A stretch of 64,000 nucleotides of DNA from Gordionus sp. m RMFG-2023 (taxonomy: Eukaryota; Nematomorpha; Gordioida; Chordodea; Parachordodidae). How positions within the stretch are numbered: position 1 is the stretch's first letter; each line of letters opens with the position of its first letter. The DNA lies in contig NC_088776.1 of assembly GCF_954871325.1 (NCBI RefSeq), positions 36,442,508-36,506,507 on the forward strand. The letters run 5' to 3'. Position numbers and translations under genes: made by a program. Shown piece by piece: positions 27,301-42,300 of this stretch. A model generated the notes under the pieces. That model saw nothing but the letters and a program-made list of their open reading frames with translations, ran no database searches and had not been told where the DNA came from.

Positions 27301-30300
27301 ACAAAAAATATTATAAAATCAATTGAAGAAAAGATTAAGAGATTAAAAATGAGTTAAAGAGATCCCAATTAGTTAGAAATAAAATAAGAAGGAAAAATAA
27401 AAATTAAAGAAAAAATAGCATGGGAATTTTCTTTTTTGATTAGACTTTTTCCTAAGTCTTTGGTACTTTTCCTTTTGTGATTGGACCTTTTACTTTTTTG
27501 CTTGACACTTTTCCTTTTTTGATCGGATTTTTTCTAAGCCTTTGGTACTTTTCCTTTTTTGATCGAATGTTTTCCTTTTTAATTGGGAAACCATGTATGT
27601 TTTATTTATATCAAAAACTAAATTTTGGCTCAGTAGCAATTATATTACATTACTAATGTTAGATAAATAGTTTTAAATAAAAATTTTAGCCATATTTTAA
27701 GAATAAATAAATTATATAAAAAAATTTCAATATCCATGACATTACTCGGATTTTAAACGATAGATTATGCGTTTTATTGCATAATCTATATGCTTTTTTT
27801 ATATATTATACACGATATTTTTTTTATTACCTAGCCGTGCTACCCATTAACTAGAATTATAAAAACCTTTTTTTAAAAAATCAAATTTAAGGTCTTTAAT
27901 TATTATAAAATTAATATTTTATCATAAAAGTTTTTTTATAATCAAATTTATATTAACTATTGTACAAAAATGATAATCATTTTAAAAATAAGTTAATGTA
28001 TAGATGCAGAGTTTGAAATGATCTTCAAAATAAAAAATATTTTAATCTCGTGTTTTTGAGAATGCTTAAACAAAATTTTTGATAAAAATTTTTATCTAAA
28101 ATTCCAAAAAACAATTTATATAAATAAATTTTTTATGATTTTATGCATAAAAAATCTTTCATGGTGAAATTTCAAATTTTTCTTAAATTGTTTGTGCGTA
28201 AAATCTTAAAGTAATTTTCAAATTTAGCTTTGATGTAATAATGGATATTACAAAGATTAACAATTCATTTGACCCGAATGTGAAAAGAACATGAACTCAA
28301 AAATGTCTTTGTTCCAGGTCTCTGATTATTATTGATATATTTAAGATTAAATTATAATTTTTTTTACTAGGATTGAACTCAAAATGTTTTAAATTTTTTA
28401 AAAAATTAAAATCACCTTCTCCATCGCCATGCTGATCTAGATCCTTTTGTTCACCTATATTTAGATCGTTTTTATCATGTCCATCTATAATTTGTGTCAT
28501 AAGATTCTGTTCATTATTATTTTTCAGATTGACCATATGGGAACTAACTAGGTCGGCACATTTCATCAAATTTTGTGCGATTTTTTGTTCATATACTTTG
28601 ATATTTTCTGCTAAAATATCCAAAGGTATGGATAGATGACCGTTACAGGTGAGAGTAAGTGTCAAAAACTGAAGTGCGTTTTTTCTAACGTTGCTGGATT
28701 TATCGTTTAGTCGGTCCTGGGCTTTGTTCAGAAATGAGGGAAATATGGAGCGGGGTAAAGCCTGCATATTGGACGAAGAATAAATCCGGCAAAGAATTTG
28801 AAAACATTTGCTCCTAACGAAAGCGTTTGTGTCGTAAATATGATCCTATATAAAGTTGTTTAAAAAGGTTCGTTTAAATGGAAATAGATCAACTTTAAAA
28901 ATGATATATTCAATTCGTTTTTGATATTTTTTTTAATATAATGACAGACTAACTGAAAAAAAATGAATAGAAACTAGTGGAATTGTGAAAGAATTACAGC
29001 CCACTAAAATTCATCAGTTTGGAAATTGTCTAGCTAAATGTTTAGAATTATAAGTCCAGACTAATTTAGAATTTAGCGAAATAATAATTTACTCAATAGA
29101 ACATTCAAGGATAAATTTACCAAAAAATAAAATATTCGGAAGACTCATTTTAACATGAAAGAAGCTTGGCTTATGATAGTTATTCATTAGAAATATGTCA
29201 CCAATGAAGATATATATTTAAAAATTGTATTTTCTAAAGGAAGATTTTAGTGAATACAAAATGATATATTATTTGTTCCAACAATATTTTTTATAAATTT
29301 GAAAATCGCCAAATCAAGATCGCGCTTGGCCTGCATTTTGAAGACCCATAACTCTGGGTTTAGACATGCTAGAACGCTTAATTTTAATGTAATATTTACA
29401 ATTACAACCAACCAACTTATAAATTTCATTCGTTTTCAACAGGGATGCGAATTCGGCAAAATTTTTGGTTCAAGTTCGGTTTAAGGTTAAAAAAAGTAGA
29501 TAGGTTTGGTTCGGGTTCAGTTTAGGGAAATATTTTAGAACCCGGGTTTGGTTCCGGGTTCAGCCCGGGTTTAAGAATTTTTGAATTGATAAAAAAATAT
29601 ATTCTATATTTAAATCATAATTAAAAAACTAGACATAAATTTGGTATAAAAAATAAATTTTTTATCTTATTTATAGGCAAAATATAGTTAAAAATACAAG
29701 GCATAGTCATGTATAGATTTAAAAAATTTTATTTAGACGTATTTCTTTAAATTAACAATGTTCAATATAATAATTTTAACTTTGACTTGTTCACTTTCAT
29801 TTTCCTCTAATTAATAATCTTTGAGAATAAGTTAAAAATTAAAAATTAATGGCGTTAATGAATTTAATTGTTTAAAATTTATTAAAAATCCAATAGGAAT
29901 CTTTGAGAATAAATTTTAAAAAATTTAAAAATGGAGTAAATGAATTAAGTTGTTTAATTATTAACACTTCATTTAATTGGAAATTTGAAAATATTATAAA
30001 ATGTCAAGTAAATTATTAATATTTGTATTTGTATTTACAATTATACAAATATCTTATATTAATTTAAACAATACACTGAACCTATCTTATATTAATTTAA
30101 ATAATACACTGAACTCAGGTTCAAATAAATCTTCCGTGTTTGGTTCAGGGTTTTGAAAATTTTATAAAAGGGGTTCAGGTTCGGTCAGGTTCAGATTTTT
30201 TTCCCAAAAACCCGGGTTTTCTTCCAGGTTCGAGTTTAGTTCGAACCCCTGGTTTTAAAAATAGTGGTCAATACTGTTGAGCAGAATAATGACATGATTA

Positions 30301-33300
30301 ATTTGAATAATGAAAATGAGAAGAATTAATATAATTATGTAAGATTTTATATATTTTTTTATTATGAAAATAATATGTTAAAGATGGTATTATGTGGGAA
30401 AGTTCGGAGAAAAAATGTTACGGACTATGTAAATTTAAATTTTTATAAGAAAATTATTATTTTTTTAGAGCGATGATTAAATATTTTCTTGTACGTTTTT
30501 CTATAATTTTTATTTTGTTTATACCTTTTACTTTACGGATTGTAATTATGATTATTGGATGAATAAAGATTATTAAAATGGGATTATATTAATAATTTGA
30601 TTTTAAATTTATATATATATATATTCTTCTTTACAAGGGTTACTCAATCTTGCTTTTACAAATACAAAGATTGACTTCAAATGGAATGACCTTTATATTT
30701 GCTAAATAATTTGCTTAGCTCATCCCATTTAACATATTTATTCAGTTAAACTTTTAACTGGGTTCTAGGTAACATTAAACGTTTCATTAAGTAATTTTCC
30801 AACTAATTGGTATAATTTTAATTAAAATTAACCTGGCTAGGATTTTTAATTTATTAAAATTTATAAGCCCGGCTCTGGACACTTTCAAAATTATAGCATT
30901 TATTAGATGTGTGTTCCGGGTAGAGTATAACCTAAGTGGGCTTGCAGATCTGATATTTATTTTCAAAAATGAAAGTGAATAACTTTGATATATATAAAGT
31001 ATGTTTCCCTTGTTTGGCCTTCATCATCTTCGTTCTTTTCTTCCAAAATGCCTTCATCGATGGCTGTTTGTCTAGTTTTGATTATCATTTCACCCATTAT
31101 AGAAAGAGCTGCATTTCGGAGCGAATAACTCTGTTTTTTTAAATATTTAAATATAATTTCTTTCAAAATATTTTTAAATTTAAATGATTTATATTTCACA
31201 TGCATTATAAAAAAAATTATTAGAATGGTAAAAAAACCCGTTTAATGAAAATTGAATCTTTTTTAGTGCTAAATTTTTAGAATCTTAATGTTTTGATAAT
31301 GATCAATAATATGCTATCGAAAAGTTTGAATAGATACATTTATTTTCAACGTCTTTTTGTCATTCAAATAAAAAAAATTTATTATTGAAATTATTTTAAG
31401 TGACTCTGAAAAAACAGTTCTAATTATATTAAAAAGGGGGCCAATAAATAAAAAGATTTTAGGAATCTCAGTAATAATGTAGCTTTTAAGGGGTTCATTG
31501 TTTTAAATGATAGCATACATTTCCATCAAGATATCGGGGCAAAAGGCTCATGTAAGGCAAAAATAGCGTGTAATCGAGTTCACATAGCTCTAGGAGAAAT
31601 ATGGATAAATTTCTGAAAGGTGATAAAAGCTCTTTGATTCCCGCTGATGCCATGACATTACCCCCAGCTCCACCCACACTTTCTTGTTGCTGTCTTGAAA
31701 TGAATTCTAATTCACTATTCAAAACAAAAATAGTTAAATTTTGAGATATAAATTATTTAAAAAAAGACTAATGACTAATTTATAACAGTAATGTATTCTT
31801 GAATTCGAATTATTTGAAATGAATAATGATAACAAGGTTGAATAAATTTTCAAAAAAGTATTTAAATAGAAATAAATTCTGATTCTTAAAACATTTATGC
31901 CAGATGCTCAGTTTTTTTTCTCAACCTACCCACCCACTCATGAACGACAAAATTTTGAACACGCATGTAGCGCTTGGAAAATTCACGAACTACTTTTAAA
32001 TTAAAATATATTTAATTTAAGTTCATTTTCATCAAATATTATCATTTTTTCCTTTTTTTTTATTTCCAGAGTTCTTAAACAAATATCAAACAAAATAATA
32101 ATAAAACCGTGTTTATTGTGATAATTAAAAATTATACAGGTATACCTAAAAATAATTATTCGCTAATCGATTCGTATCGAATGAATACGAATAACAAAAT
32201 TTTTGATTCAAATTTTCGTTGAATAAGGAAAATATACTATCTATCGTATAATTTTTTATCTATTATTTGATTGAATTATTCGTTTAAATTAAAATTATTT
32301 GTAAATATTCGAAATTATTCCTAAATATTTTAAGTGATTCTAAGTATTTAACATGTTCTTTGCAAAAAATTTTCATTTTTTTCCCATAAATCAATTTTTT
32401 AAATTTTAATAATCATTTTTGAAAATATTTTCAAAGAATAGAATTGAATATTCGACGAATCAAATCGAATGTGTTTATTATTCGTACGAATATGACTAAG
32501 GATTTATTCGAATCGTACGGAATAATACAAAACAAACACGATTCGTATTTTTATAGGTAACTCACGTCACATTTATAAATTAAAATCTTTATATAAATGA
32601 AGAATGCCATTTTTTTAAATTACTTTTGTCTTTCCTCTAATAAAGGATTATTAAAATAATCGTTCACTTGAAGCCGAAGTGGCTGGAAAAAATTCTGAGA
32701 AAAATCTAAAAAAAATCTTTCAAAGTAAATATTTAATAAAAAGAAAGATTTTTACTCAAAATTTTTTTTAAAATACTTCTAATTTTTTGGAAAAATAAAA
32801 TTTAAAATTAACAAATCTTTCAAATAAATTTTTTCAATGTAAAGTAGTGTGAAACTTGTTTCAAAATTTTAGGAAGACTAAAGTTAAATATATAAAAAAA
32901 TGTTTATTATTTTCCATTATAAATTTCTGACATGTTTTTCAATAAAATTTTAAAAGTTTAAGAATCAAATATTTTCGGCCTGGCCTGGGTTTTATATTTT
33001 CAAGTCAAGCCCAGATTTTTCTTAAAATATTATATATATTAATTTATAGATAATAATGGCGATTTAAAATATACGGCTGGACTAGGTAATTTAAAAAAAA
33101 TTTTTTTTTAGGCCCAGCCGGGATATATTTAAAAAAGTTAAAATATAGCCCGGCCCATCTAAGCTAGGCCTGCAGTTCTCTGATTTTTACCCCAGCCATC
33201 CAAATGTTATCTAGTCATTATTGTTAACTATTTTAGTAATATTTTTAAAAAATTCCCTATAAATTGAAGAGGATTATTACAATTATCACTGGCATCCATC

Positions 33301-36300
33301 ACCTACAACACAAAATTTACTAAATCCGTCAAAAAATTTGAAATAGTATCCTGCTTACATATCGCCCCAGGCAGGGTTGGGCAGTATCGCAGATATTTGT
33401 ATCTAAGATACAAGATACTTTTGTATCTTGTTTAAAATTTTGGAAAGTATCTTGTATCCAGTATCTAAGATACATATTATTTAAAAGTATTTGTATCTTA
33501 ACCAACTTTGTATTCAAAAAGATACAGATACTTTAAAAAAATTTATATTGGTTAATTTAAATAGTATTAAAATTTAAAATGATATTGTTTTAAGATTTAA
33601 ATGAAAAATTTAATCAAAATTTAAATATTTTAAGATAATTTTTGATATATGACGTTGGTCGTCATATAACTACCATATTTGAATCGTTTTATATCTGTCT
33701 ATTTTAAAATTATGGAAGAAGAAAATAGAATAATATGTTTATCTTCGTCTTCAGATGATTCTTCAACCGAAAATTATAACAATAAATTTAAACTAAGCAT
33801 ACTTAATGGCAAATTTTTTGAAGTACTTCAAGATGATCATAATAAGGAAATTCATCGTGACTTTGGTATTGACGAAAAAGTTATAGCAACTGTTACTGAT
33901 AACGGCTCTAACTTTAAGAAAGCTTTCAAGGAGTTTTATGGAAGCTGTTTGGTCATTATGTTACAACTATTATCGATTAAAAAGGGCGAAGTTGTAAGCT
34001 TTGTCTTAGTCAGTCAAACAAGATATATATGTAACATGTGTCATACATATTGATTGTTTAATAAATTTGGAAATTATCTATTGTATTTAGATTTTTGCAA
34101 TAATATAATTTTACCTTATTTTTATACCCCTAATGGTCAACGTTGCAGATATGCAACGGTTCAGATTTCCTATTTAGGATGATTTTTTCTTTCCGATTTT
34201 TTTTATTTCTTAGTTAAACTAAAGGAAATAATATAAAAAATCAAGAATTTTCATCCGCTGGAAAAAAGTGTCACCATTAATGGGTTAAATAAATGCATAA
34301 TTCTTGGGTATAGGCTTTTGTTTGCCCAGCTCTCTTAGCCTATGGACGTTTTAATAATAGTCCTAGGACTATTAGGCATATAAGTACATGCGGCTTGCCC
34401 ACAAAAATTTGAAGGGCTCCTCTTTTTTTCCCATAACGAAATATTCAGTTTAATGGATTTGAGGAAAACCTAGCGTAGCTCTACTCTATCTACAACAGGG
34501 TTGGGCAGTATCGCGGATATTTGTATCTTGAATCTTTTTTAAAATTTTGGAAAGTATCTTGTATCCAGTATCGTATTTGTATCTTAACCAACTTTGTATT
34601 CAAAAAGATACAGATACTTAAAAAAAATTTATATTGGTTAATTTAAATAGTATTAAAAGTTAAAATGATATTGTTTTAAGATTTAAATCAAAATTTAGAT
34701 ATTTTAAGATAATTTTTGATATATTACATTGGTCGTCATATAGCAATTTGCTAACAATTAGAACTACCATATTTGAATCATTTTATATCTGTCTATTAAA
34801 ATTATGGAAGAAGAAAATAGAATAATATGTTTATCTTCGTCTTCAGATGATTCTTCAACCGAAAATTATAACAATAAATTTAAACTAAGCATACTTAATG
34901 GCAAATTTTTTGAAGTACTTCAAGATGATCATAATAAAGAAATTCATCGTGACTTTGGTATTGACGAAAAAGTTATAACAACTGTTACAGATAACGGCTC
35001 TAACTTTAAGAAAGCTTTCAAGGAGTTTGGATATTCTATGGAAGCTGTAGAGAATGACTTTGACATCAATGATGATGAATGTATAGAATTCGAAATCATT
35101 GAAAGTATTATTTAATACTTCTTTAAAATTTATTATGATATTGTAAATTTAGTAAAAAAATTTATTCAAATAAAATTATTTATTTGTTTATTTAAGGGTC
35201 TAAAGAAGCCTCAATAACATTGCCTCAACACATTCGTTGTTTGTGCCATACGATAAGTCTAATTGCCAATACAGATGTCGAGAGAGCTATTAAGGATTCT
35301 CCTAACATTTCTAAAACTCATCATCCTGCAATAGCTAAATGTACTAAGCTATGGAATGCAAATAATAGGCCTAAAACTGCAGAACTTATCAAAGCAGTTT
35401 TAGGAAAACAATTAGTTACACCTTGTTGCACTAGATGGAATAGTTTGTATGATAGTCTTCATAGTTTATTAAAATTTAAAGGCGAACTTCCTAAATTATG
35501 TCAAAAATTAAAATTTCCTAAATTAAGAGATATTGAAATTCAATATTTAGAAGAATATTGCAATATAATAGCCCCATTGGCTATAGCGATTGACAAAATA
35601 CAGAGTGAAATCAACTTCTATTATGGAGAATCAGCTCCAATTTTAAATGTCGTTAAAAAAAATTACAAATTTTATTCAAACCAATCTACAATTTTGCAAA
35701 CCATTAGCTGTTGTCATAGAAAATTATTTAAATAAAAGATTTAAAAATATATATGATTTTGATAACAATTTTAAAAATGCATTTTTGGCAACTATTTCTC
35801 ATCCCTATTTTAAAAATCGTTGGATTGATGGTGAAGAAGAAAAAAAATACCTTCAGGATTTGTTATTACATGAAGTTTGAATTGTTTTTAAAAATAATAT
35901 TGAAATTAATACTTCAACAAAATCTTCAATTGATGAAGATGATGATTACTTTTGCCTTAAAAGTACCACATCCAATTCTAATAATTCAATAAATGATATT
36001 GAAATAGAGGTCCTAAATTATATGAAAGATGACAGGCGGAGTATAAATATGTTAAATAGTTATAAATATTTATTAAATATAACACAATATTACCCTCCTC
36101 AGCCCCCGTTGAAAGATTATTTAGCTTTGCTAATATGGTTAATAGACCAAATCGTCAAAAATTGAACAAAAATTAATAATATTAAAAAATAATGCTGATT
36201 TATTATTATTTACTAATTATATCATTATTAAATGGAATATCGCATTATTTTTTATAATAAATTTGTTATTTTCTACAATTTATTATAAATATTTTTTTAT

Positions 36301-39300
36301 AAATTTATATTATAGATAAGAAAATAAAGCTTTATACATTTTGATTTTGACTATTTAAAGTTTTTTAAAAAAGTATTTTCCAACGTAATATAATTTGTAA
36401 CTCTATCTTAAGTATTTTTTAAAATAACAAGATTTAATGAAATCATGCACTTCGCAATTTTCGACTTTGAAGGCGTATATCTTTGGATCTGGTTGAGCTA
36501 GCACTCTAAAATTTTGATTTTATTAACATTTACAACATAAATAACCAACATGCCATGTTTCATTCATTTTTGAGATGGTCGGCCGAATCGCTGGTCGATT
36601 TGTCATGGAATTACCCATATTTAATGATGAATTAATTATAATAATCAGGCATTTTAATATTAGTATTAGCCCAATCTTGGCATAGGGAGACTAGAATTTT
36701 TTAGGAGTTGAAATATTTTCAAGAGTATTTAAAATAGATTTAATATTTTATAAGATAATCAAATTTTTCTAATAATTTATCATTAGAACTTTGCCATCAT
36801 GGCATACATAACATTGTGACAATTAATAACCTTTCAAATGTAGTTGAAAGGTATTGCAGTATTATATTTCTAAAACATTACCTTAATGGAAGGATAATAA
36901 TTAAGCATTTATAATGTATTTCGTCTAGGGCTGTGCCGATATTAAATATCGGATTGGATTAGCATTGATATTTAGCGTTTTCCAAAAATATCGGTCAGAC
37001 CGATACCTTTTAAAAACTAATCCGATCCGATCTTTTTACTTTTCTTTTTTTTGTTATTTTATGTATAATTAATAATATTTTCTAAATAGATTTATAATAT
37101 TTTAAAAGTTATTTTATAAAAATAGAAAGGAACACCCAAAGTTTTATTTATTTTAAATCTTTATAAATAATAACACCAATTTTATTATTTATACTTTAAA
37201 TAAGAATTTTTTTAAAAATGGTATCTCAATTATGGAAATATTTTACAGACAACTAATTTGCAAAATGCATTATCTGTAATTTTACAGGGAGGAATAATGA
37301 AAAATTCATTTAATACTACCAATAACTATTTTAATTATTGTAGAAATAAAAAAATTAAATTAAATGTATAATTCGATTTTTTTGCATAAAAAATATTGAT
37401 TTCTTAATTACATTTGGTTCAAAGGGGCATGGTGAAAAATCAATAAAAATATCGGGTCGGTTATGAACCAATATCGGAAAATATCGAATCGGTGAAAAAT
37501 ATGTGAATTGGTACAGCCCTAATTTCTCTTTCTTTATTATAACTTAAAACCTCCAGTTCAATGCTATTTGAATTATTAAACTTAGCAACATTTGTTTCAC
37601 TGAAAGAAAAATAATCAACATTTTCTTTATTATTTGTAAAACTATTGGTGTTATAGTTTGAGCTTGATTATATACTCTGGTACTATTAGGGCTAGTTTAA
37701 TAATATATTTTGAAAGTATTTTTTTTATCATCCAATTCAATACATAATTCCTTAAATGCCAAAAAGCCTCATTATATTCATATCATAGGAAAATATTTTC
37801 TCAAAATATCTGGGGCAGCTTTTAATAAAGGTAGACAATATTGCAAACTTGAATTTTTAAGATAACCTATTTCCCTCTTAACCACATATAAATAATATAC
37901 TTTAATATGTTCAACAAAATTTGTGTTGAACCCTTTATCATTTTTTTGTTTATATAGATTTTAAATTTAACTTGTACATTACTTTTTTAACTTTTATTTT
38001 AAAAATATTTCCATCTAAAATTTTAAAATTGGGATTTGATTCAGGGGAACTTATTTTAATAATTTAAATTTCACTACCTTCTTCTTCACTACCATGGGTG
38101 TTAATTATCCAACAAATTAAATATAATACATAAAATTGGTAATGATATTCTATTGAGTTAGATTTATATATAAAATATAATCTTTTCTTGTTTTGTTTTG
38201 GAGCTGCTATTATTTATCTATCTATCTAAATATGAGTTGGAACTAACTTTGGTTGTCAATATATTTAAAATATGACAGAAAAAAATAAGGAAATTAATAC
38301 AAGATTCCCGAAGAAAATAAGATATATACCAGAGACCTGCAGGCCCGGCCCAGGCCGCATTATAAATTTTTTAAATATACCCGGGCTGGGCCTAAAAAAA
38401 TTTTTTTAAACATATCCGGGCCGGGCCTAAGATTGTTAAACCCGGGCCAGGCCTTAATATTTTTTATAAAAATTTTTACATTATGAGTTAATGGTTATAA
38501 GATTATATTATATTATAGTTATGATTAATATAATATTGGGTGATGGTTAACACTACCTAACACTCACAGATCGATCTAATTATTAATTTCCTGCAAATTT
38601 AATCAAAGTATTAATATATTTTTTTATAATTCATATCTAAATTTTTACAACATATTTTACCAAAACAATCAAATAAAGGAATATCTTAAATAAGCCCCAA
38701 TATTCAAGTATTATTAATATATTTTTTTATAATTCATATCGAAATTTTTAGAATATATTTTACCAAAACAATCAAATAAAGGAATATCACTTCTTGAAGT
38801 TTGTAATACCTTTCAAAGCGAAAAAGGAGAAATAAAATTGATTTTACTTAATATGAAGCATTTTAATTTGTTTTACACAAGTATCATTTTATTTCTCTTT
38901 TTCTCTGTCCCAAATTCAAACAATTATGTATGTAGTCAGGGACAGATCGCAAGATGACGGAAAACTATATAAAAGATTATATTAAATTATAAGAGGCTCA
39001 GGAAGTAAATGAAATACTATCGACCAGTCAAATTACGACTGTTGTTAAACATACTGAATCGTTTTATGACAAATGGGGCGATGGTAATTCTGGTAATATG
39101 TTAATACCCAATGATGAATATTATAATTACATAAATATAAAAATAGATGAAACATTTAAGGTGGATAATTTGTTAGAGTGGTGGGCGGCTCATCAAAGCG
39201 AATTTCCAATTTTAGCAAAATTGGCAATTCCTTCTTCAAGTGCAAGCTGTGAGCAGAATTTTTCCACTACTGGGAGAATTCTTGAAGAAAGAAGAAGTAA

Positions 39301-42300
39301 TCTTCAACCTGAAAAGGTAGATATGCTTCATGATAATTTGTGAATTTTTAATATCTTTCTTGAGTATAGGGTTTCGTCAATCATGCTGGTTTTTTACTTT
39401 GCAAACTGTCAAATATTTATTGCATTTAATTTACCTTGAGTCATGAAAGTTTTTAATCCAACATTTTTCATTATTTTTTTTTACAATATTATATAATACA
39501 ATTATCTTCTTTTGTTAAAAATTTATATTAGAAAATAAATTATATTAATATTGTGCAATTAGATTATATTTCCAAAATACTATTTATTATACATGCATTT
39601 TTTTAAATAGCGATTTATTTTTATTTTATAAATTAAATAGTAAATTAAATACAATATATTATATTCTCAAAATATTTTCCATTTTTATAAATTAAATATT
39701 AGTTTTATTTTTTTTAAATGTAATATAAAATATAGTATATGACAAATATTATTACCATTTTTATGAATATTAGTTTTATTTTTATAAATGCAATATAAAA
39801 TATAGTATATGCTCAAAATATCCATTTTTATAAATAACAGTTTTATAATTTTTATAAATTCAATATAATATTCTCAAAATATTAGCTTTTTACATGTATT
39901 TTTTAAATAATAAGCGATAATAATTGCTGAAAAATATGATAAAATACCGGTTCCATGTCAATTCAGCGAAACTTTTATCGCGAAACACTTTTTCGCGAAT
40001 GTCGTTTATCGCGAATGGATTTTATAGCGAAACTTTTATCGCGAATCCATAATAGCGAATGCAATATCGCGAAACAAATATCGCGAATTTTTTATAGCGA
40101 AACCTTTATAGCGAATTTTTTATAGCGAAACCTTTATCGCGAAACCTTTATAGCGAAACAAATATCGCGAATTTTTTATAGCGAAACTTTTATCGCGAAA
40201 CCTTTAATGCGAATACATTACCGCGAAACTAGCGAAATTATTATCGCGAAACCCAAATCGCGAAGACAATGTAGCGACAATTATTTCGCGAAACATATAT
40301 CGCGAAGATATTATAGAGAATTTAATATCGCGGTAATTGCTAATAATGACTAATTTATTTTGAATCATTTTTTTATAATTATATTATTTGAATAATATTT
40401 TTTTAATTCACATAGTTTGTAATTTTCTTATAACCTTAAAATTTTTTTACAATGATTAATTAACTTAGACTGGTTTATGAAATTTGTTATTGAAATACAC
40501 TTTTTTCGCTATCCTATCCTTTCCTTCGAAGTTCTTATTTTATAATAATCGCGCACAAGGAACTCAGCTATCAATATATTAATCATTGAGTTTATTAGTT
40601 AAATCTTGATATTTATTGGCGAAATTGATATCTGGGTAGCATTCCTATTTATTGTCTGATGACTTAATATTTATAAATTTATCAATCAATTTTAGCCAGG
40701 GTTGGCAAGTCAGTCAAATGACTAGATTTGACGGGTCAATTGAACGGGAGAATATTTGACATGGTCAAGTGGTCATATATTCTATAAGATCTGAATATAA
40801 AAATATGTTTGAAAAAGAAAAAACGATATAAATACATGTGAAATGTGATCACAATGCTTATCGAGTTCCTAATATTAAGGAGAGCATTTTAATCATAGTG
40901 AATTTAATGAAGTATGTAATATAATAAAAGAATTAGGCATACAAGGTGGTGATCAAAATATTTCAAGCTATATCATAAATTTCAGAAATAAAAGCTGCTT
41001 GTTTAATAGAAAATCATGGGGATAGCAGTAACTTCCATAAGAAACAATCAGATTTCAAACTCAAGCAGTGGAATTAGCTTTGACCACCATGGCCATTAAG
41101 AGAAGTGACATTACTAACAATTTCTAGATCTACTTCTTCTTCAGAAAGAAATTGGTCGATTTGTGTCAATAATCTTACTAAAACAGAAATCGATTGAAGA
41201 TTTAGACAAAAAGAAAATTGATTAAAAAATATTAAAGAAAATGATGATATTCAATATAAATTAATATTTATTTGATTTTAACTATATTTGATCGGTCAAA
41301 TGCACATCCGTGGTTTTGGTAGTCACTATTCTTAAACAGTGTAGATGAATAAAGTCTACAACATTACTGTTTAGAATATCAATTTTGAATGGCAATTCAA
41401 AAATAAATTACATTTAAGTGAAATAAGGGATTTCCCCAATTTAAAATATTTATTAATTTTATTATTTTCGATCTTTATAGATATCTTTTTTATCTTTTCT
41501 GTTTATTTGAAGGGTGGGGGAAGGGGGGTGATTAAATTTTTAGTATAATAACTCGACATTAATTTCAATTAATTAAAATATAATATTTTGATAGGGGTCT
41601 TATTGAATCTTAAATAATTTTAAAATATAATAAAAAAAATAGCTACACAAAAAATTAACAAATAATTAATGACATATTTGATAAATTATAACTATTTTAA
41701 AAAAAAAGTATTGCCGAAATTTAAAAAAAAAAATTTCCCCGTCTGGCTGGTGGGTGACATTCCTTTGGTTATAAATTATAAATATTTTCGCCATTCTTTC
41801 CTCTTTATTTCGGAGTCTTATAAAATATGTTATCAAGCAAAAATAAGGAGATCTTAACCTTTAAAAATTATTTGTTCCGCCTGGAATTTTTAATTTTTGG
41901 AAGGTAATTACGCCAGGCCTTTAAGGGAGGGGATGCCAAAAAATAATTTTAATGATATACCCCCTTTTAAATTTTTTAAACTATTTAAAAATTAGATTGC
42001 AAATCTTATATTGCTGATAAAGTTTCAGCGGATAATTTTAATTAACCAGATACTAATTATTATAGATGTATCAATTAGGATATTTTTAAATGTCCCGTAC
42101 GACTCACAAAAAAAATGGTATAAATAAAAGATAATAATGAAATACACAATCATCCAGAAAATCCAATCGAAATGGAAACCAAGAAAATAATCAATTCAAT
42201 TAAGAATGAAGCTTTGAATAATACTATGGAAACTCCAAACTTTATTGTGGCGAAACACGTATCTCAATTAAGTGATTCTATATCAATGGCACCATCACCG

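Noticed and set aside
31930-31996. Minus-strand coding-like stretch [19 protein letters not shown] before exon 7
   Set aside because: Exon 6 joins exon 7 in phase without it, and no donor/acceptor pair keeps the frame.
33229-33302. Minus-strand exon-like stretch [20 protein letters not shown] with good splice sites
   Set aside because: It first looked like CAP-D2 exon 2, but the real N-terminal exons at 53423-54271 fit both phase and alignment and leave no place for it.
39961-40335. Regularly spaced repeats that could suggest a CRISPR array
   Set aside because: Eukaryotic context, very short repeats, no unique 25-40 bp spacers, and an inverted partner array 12 kb away: these are transposon ends.
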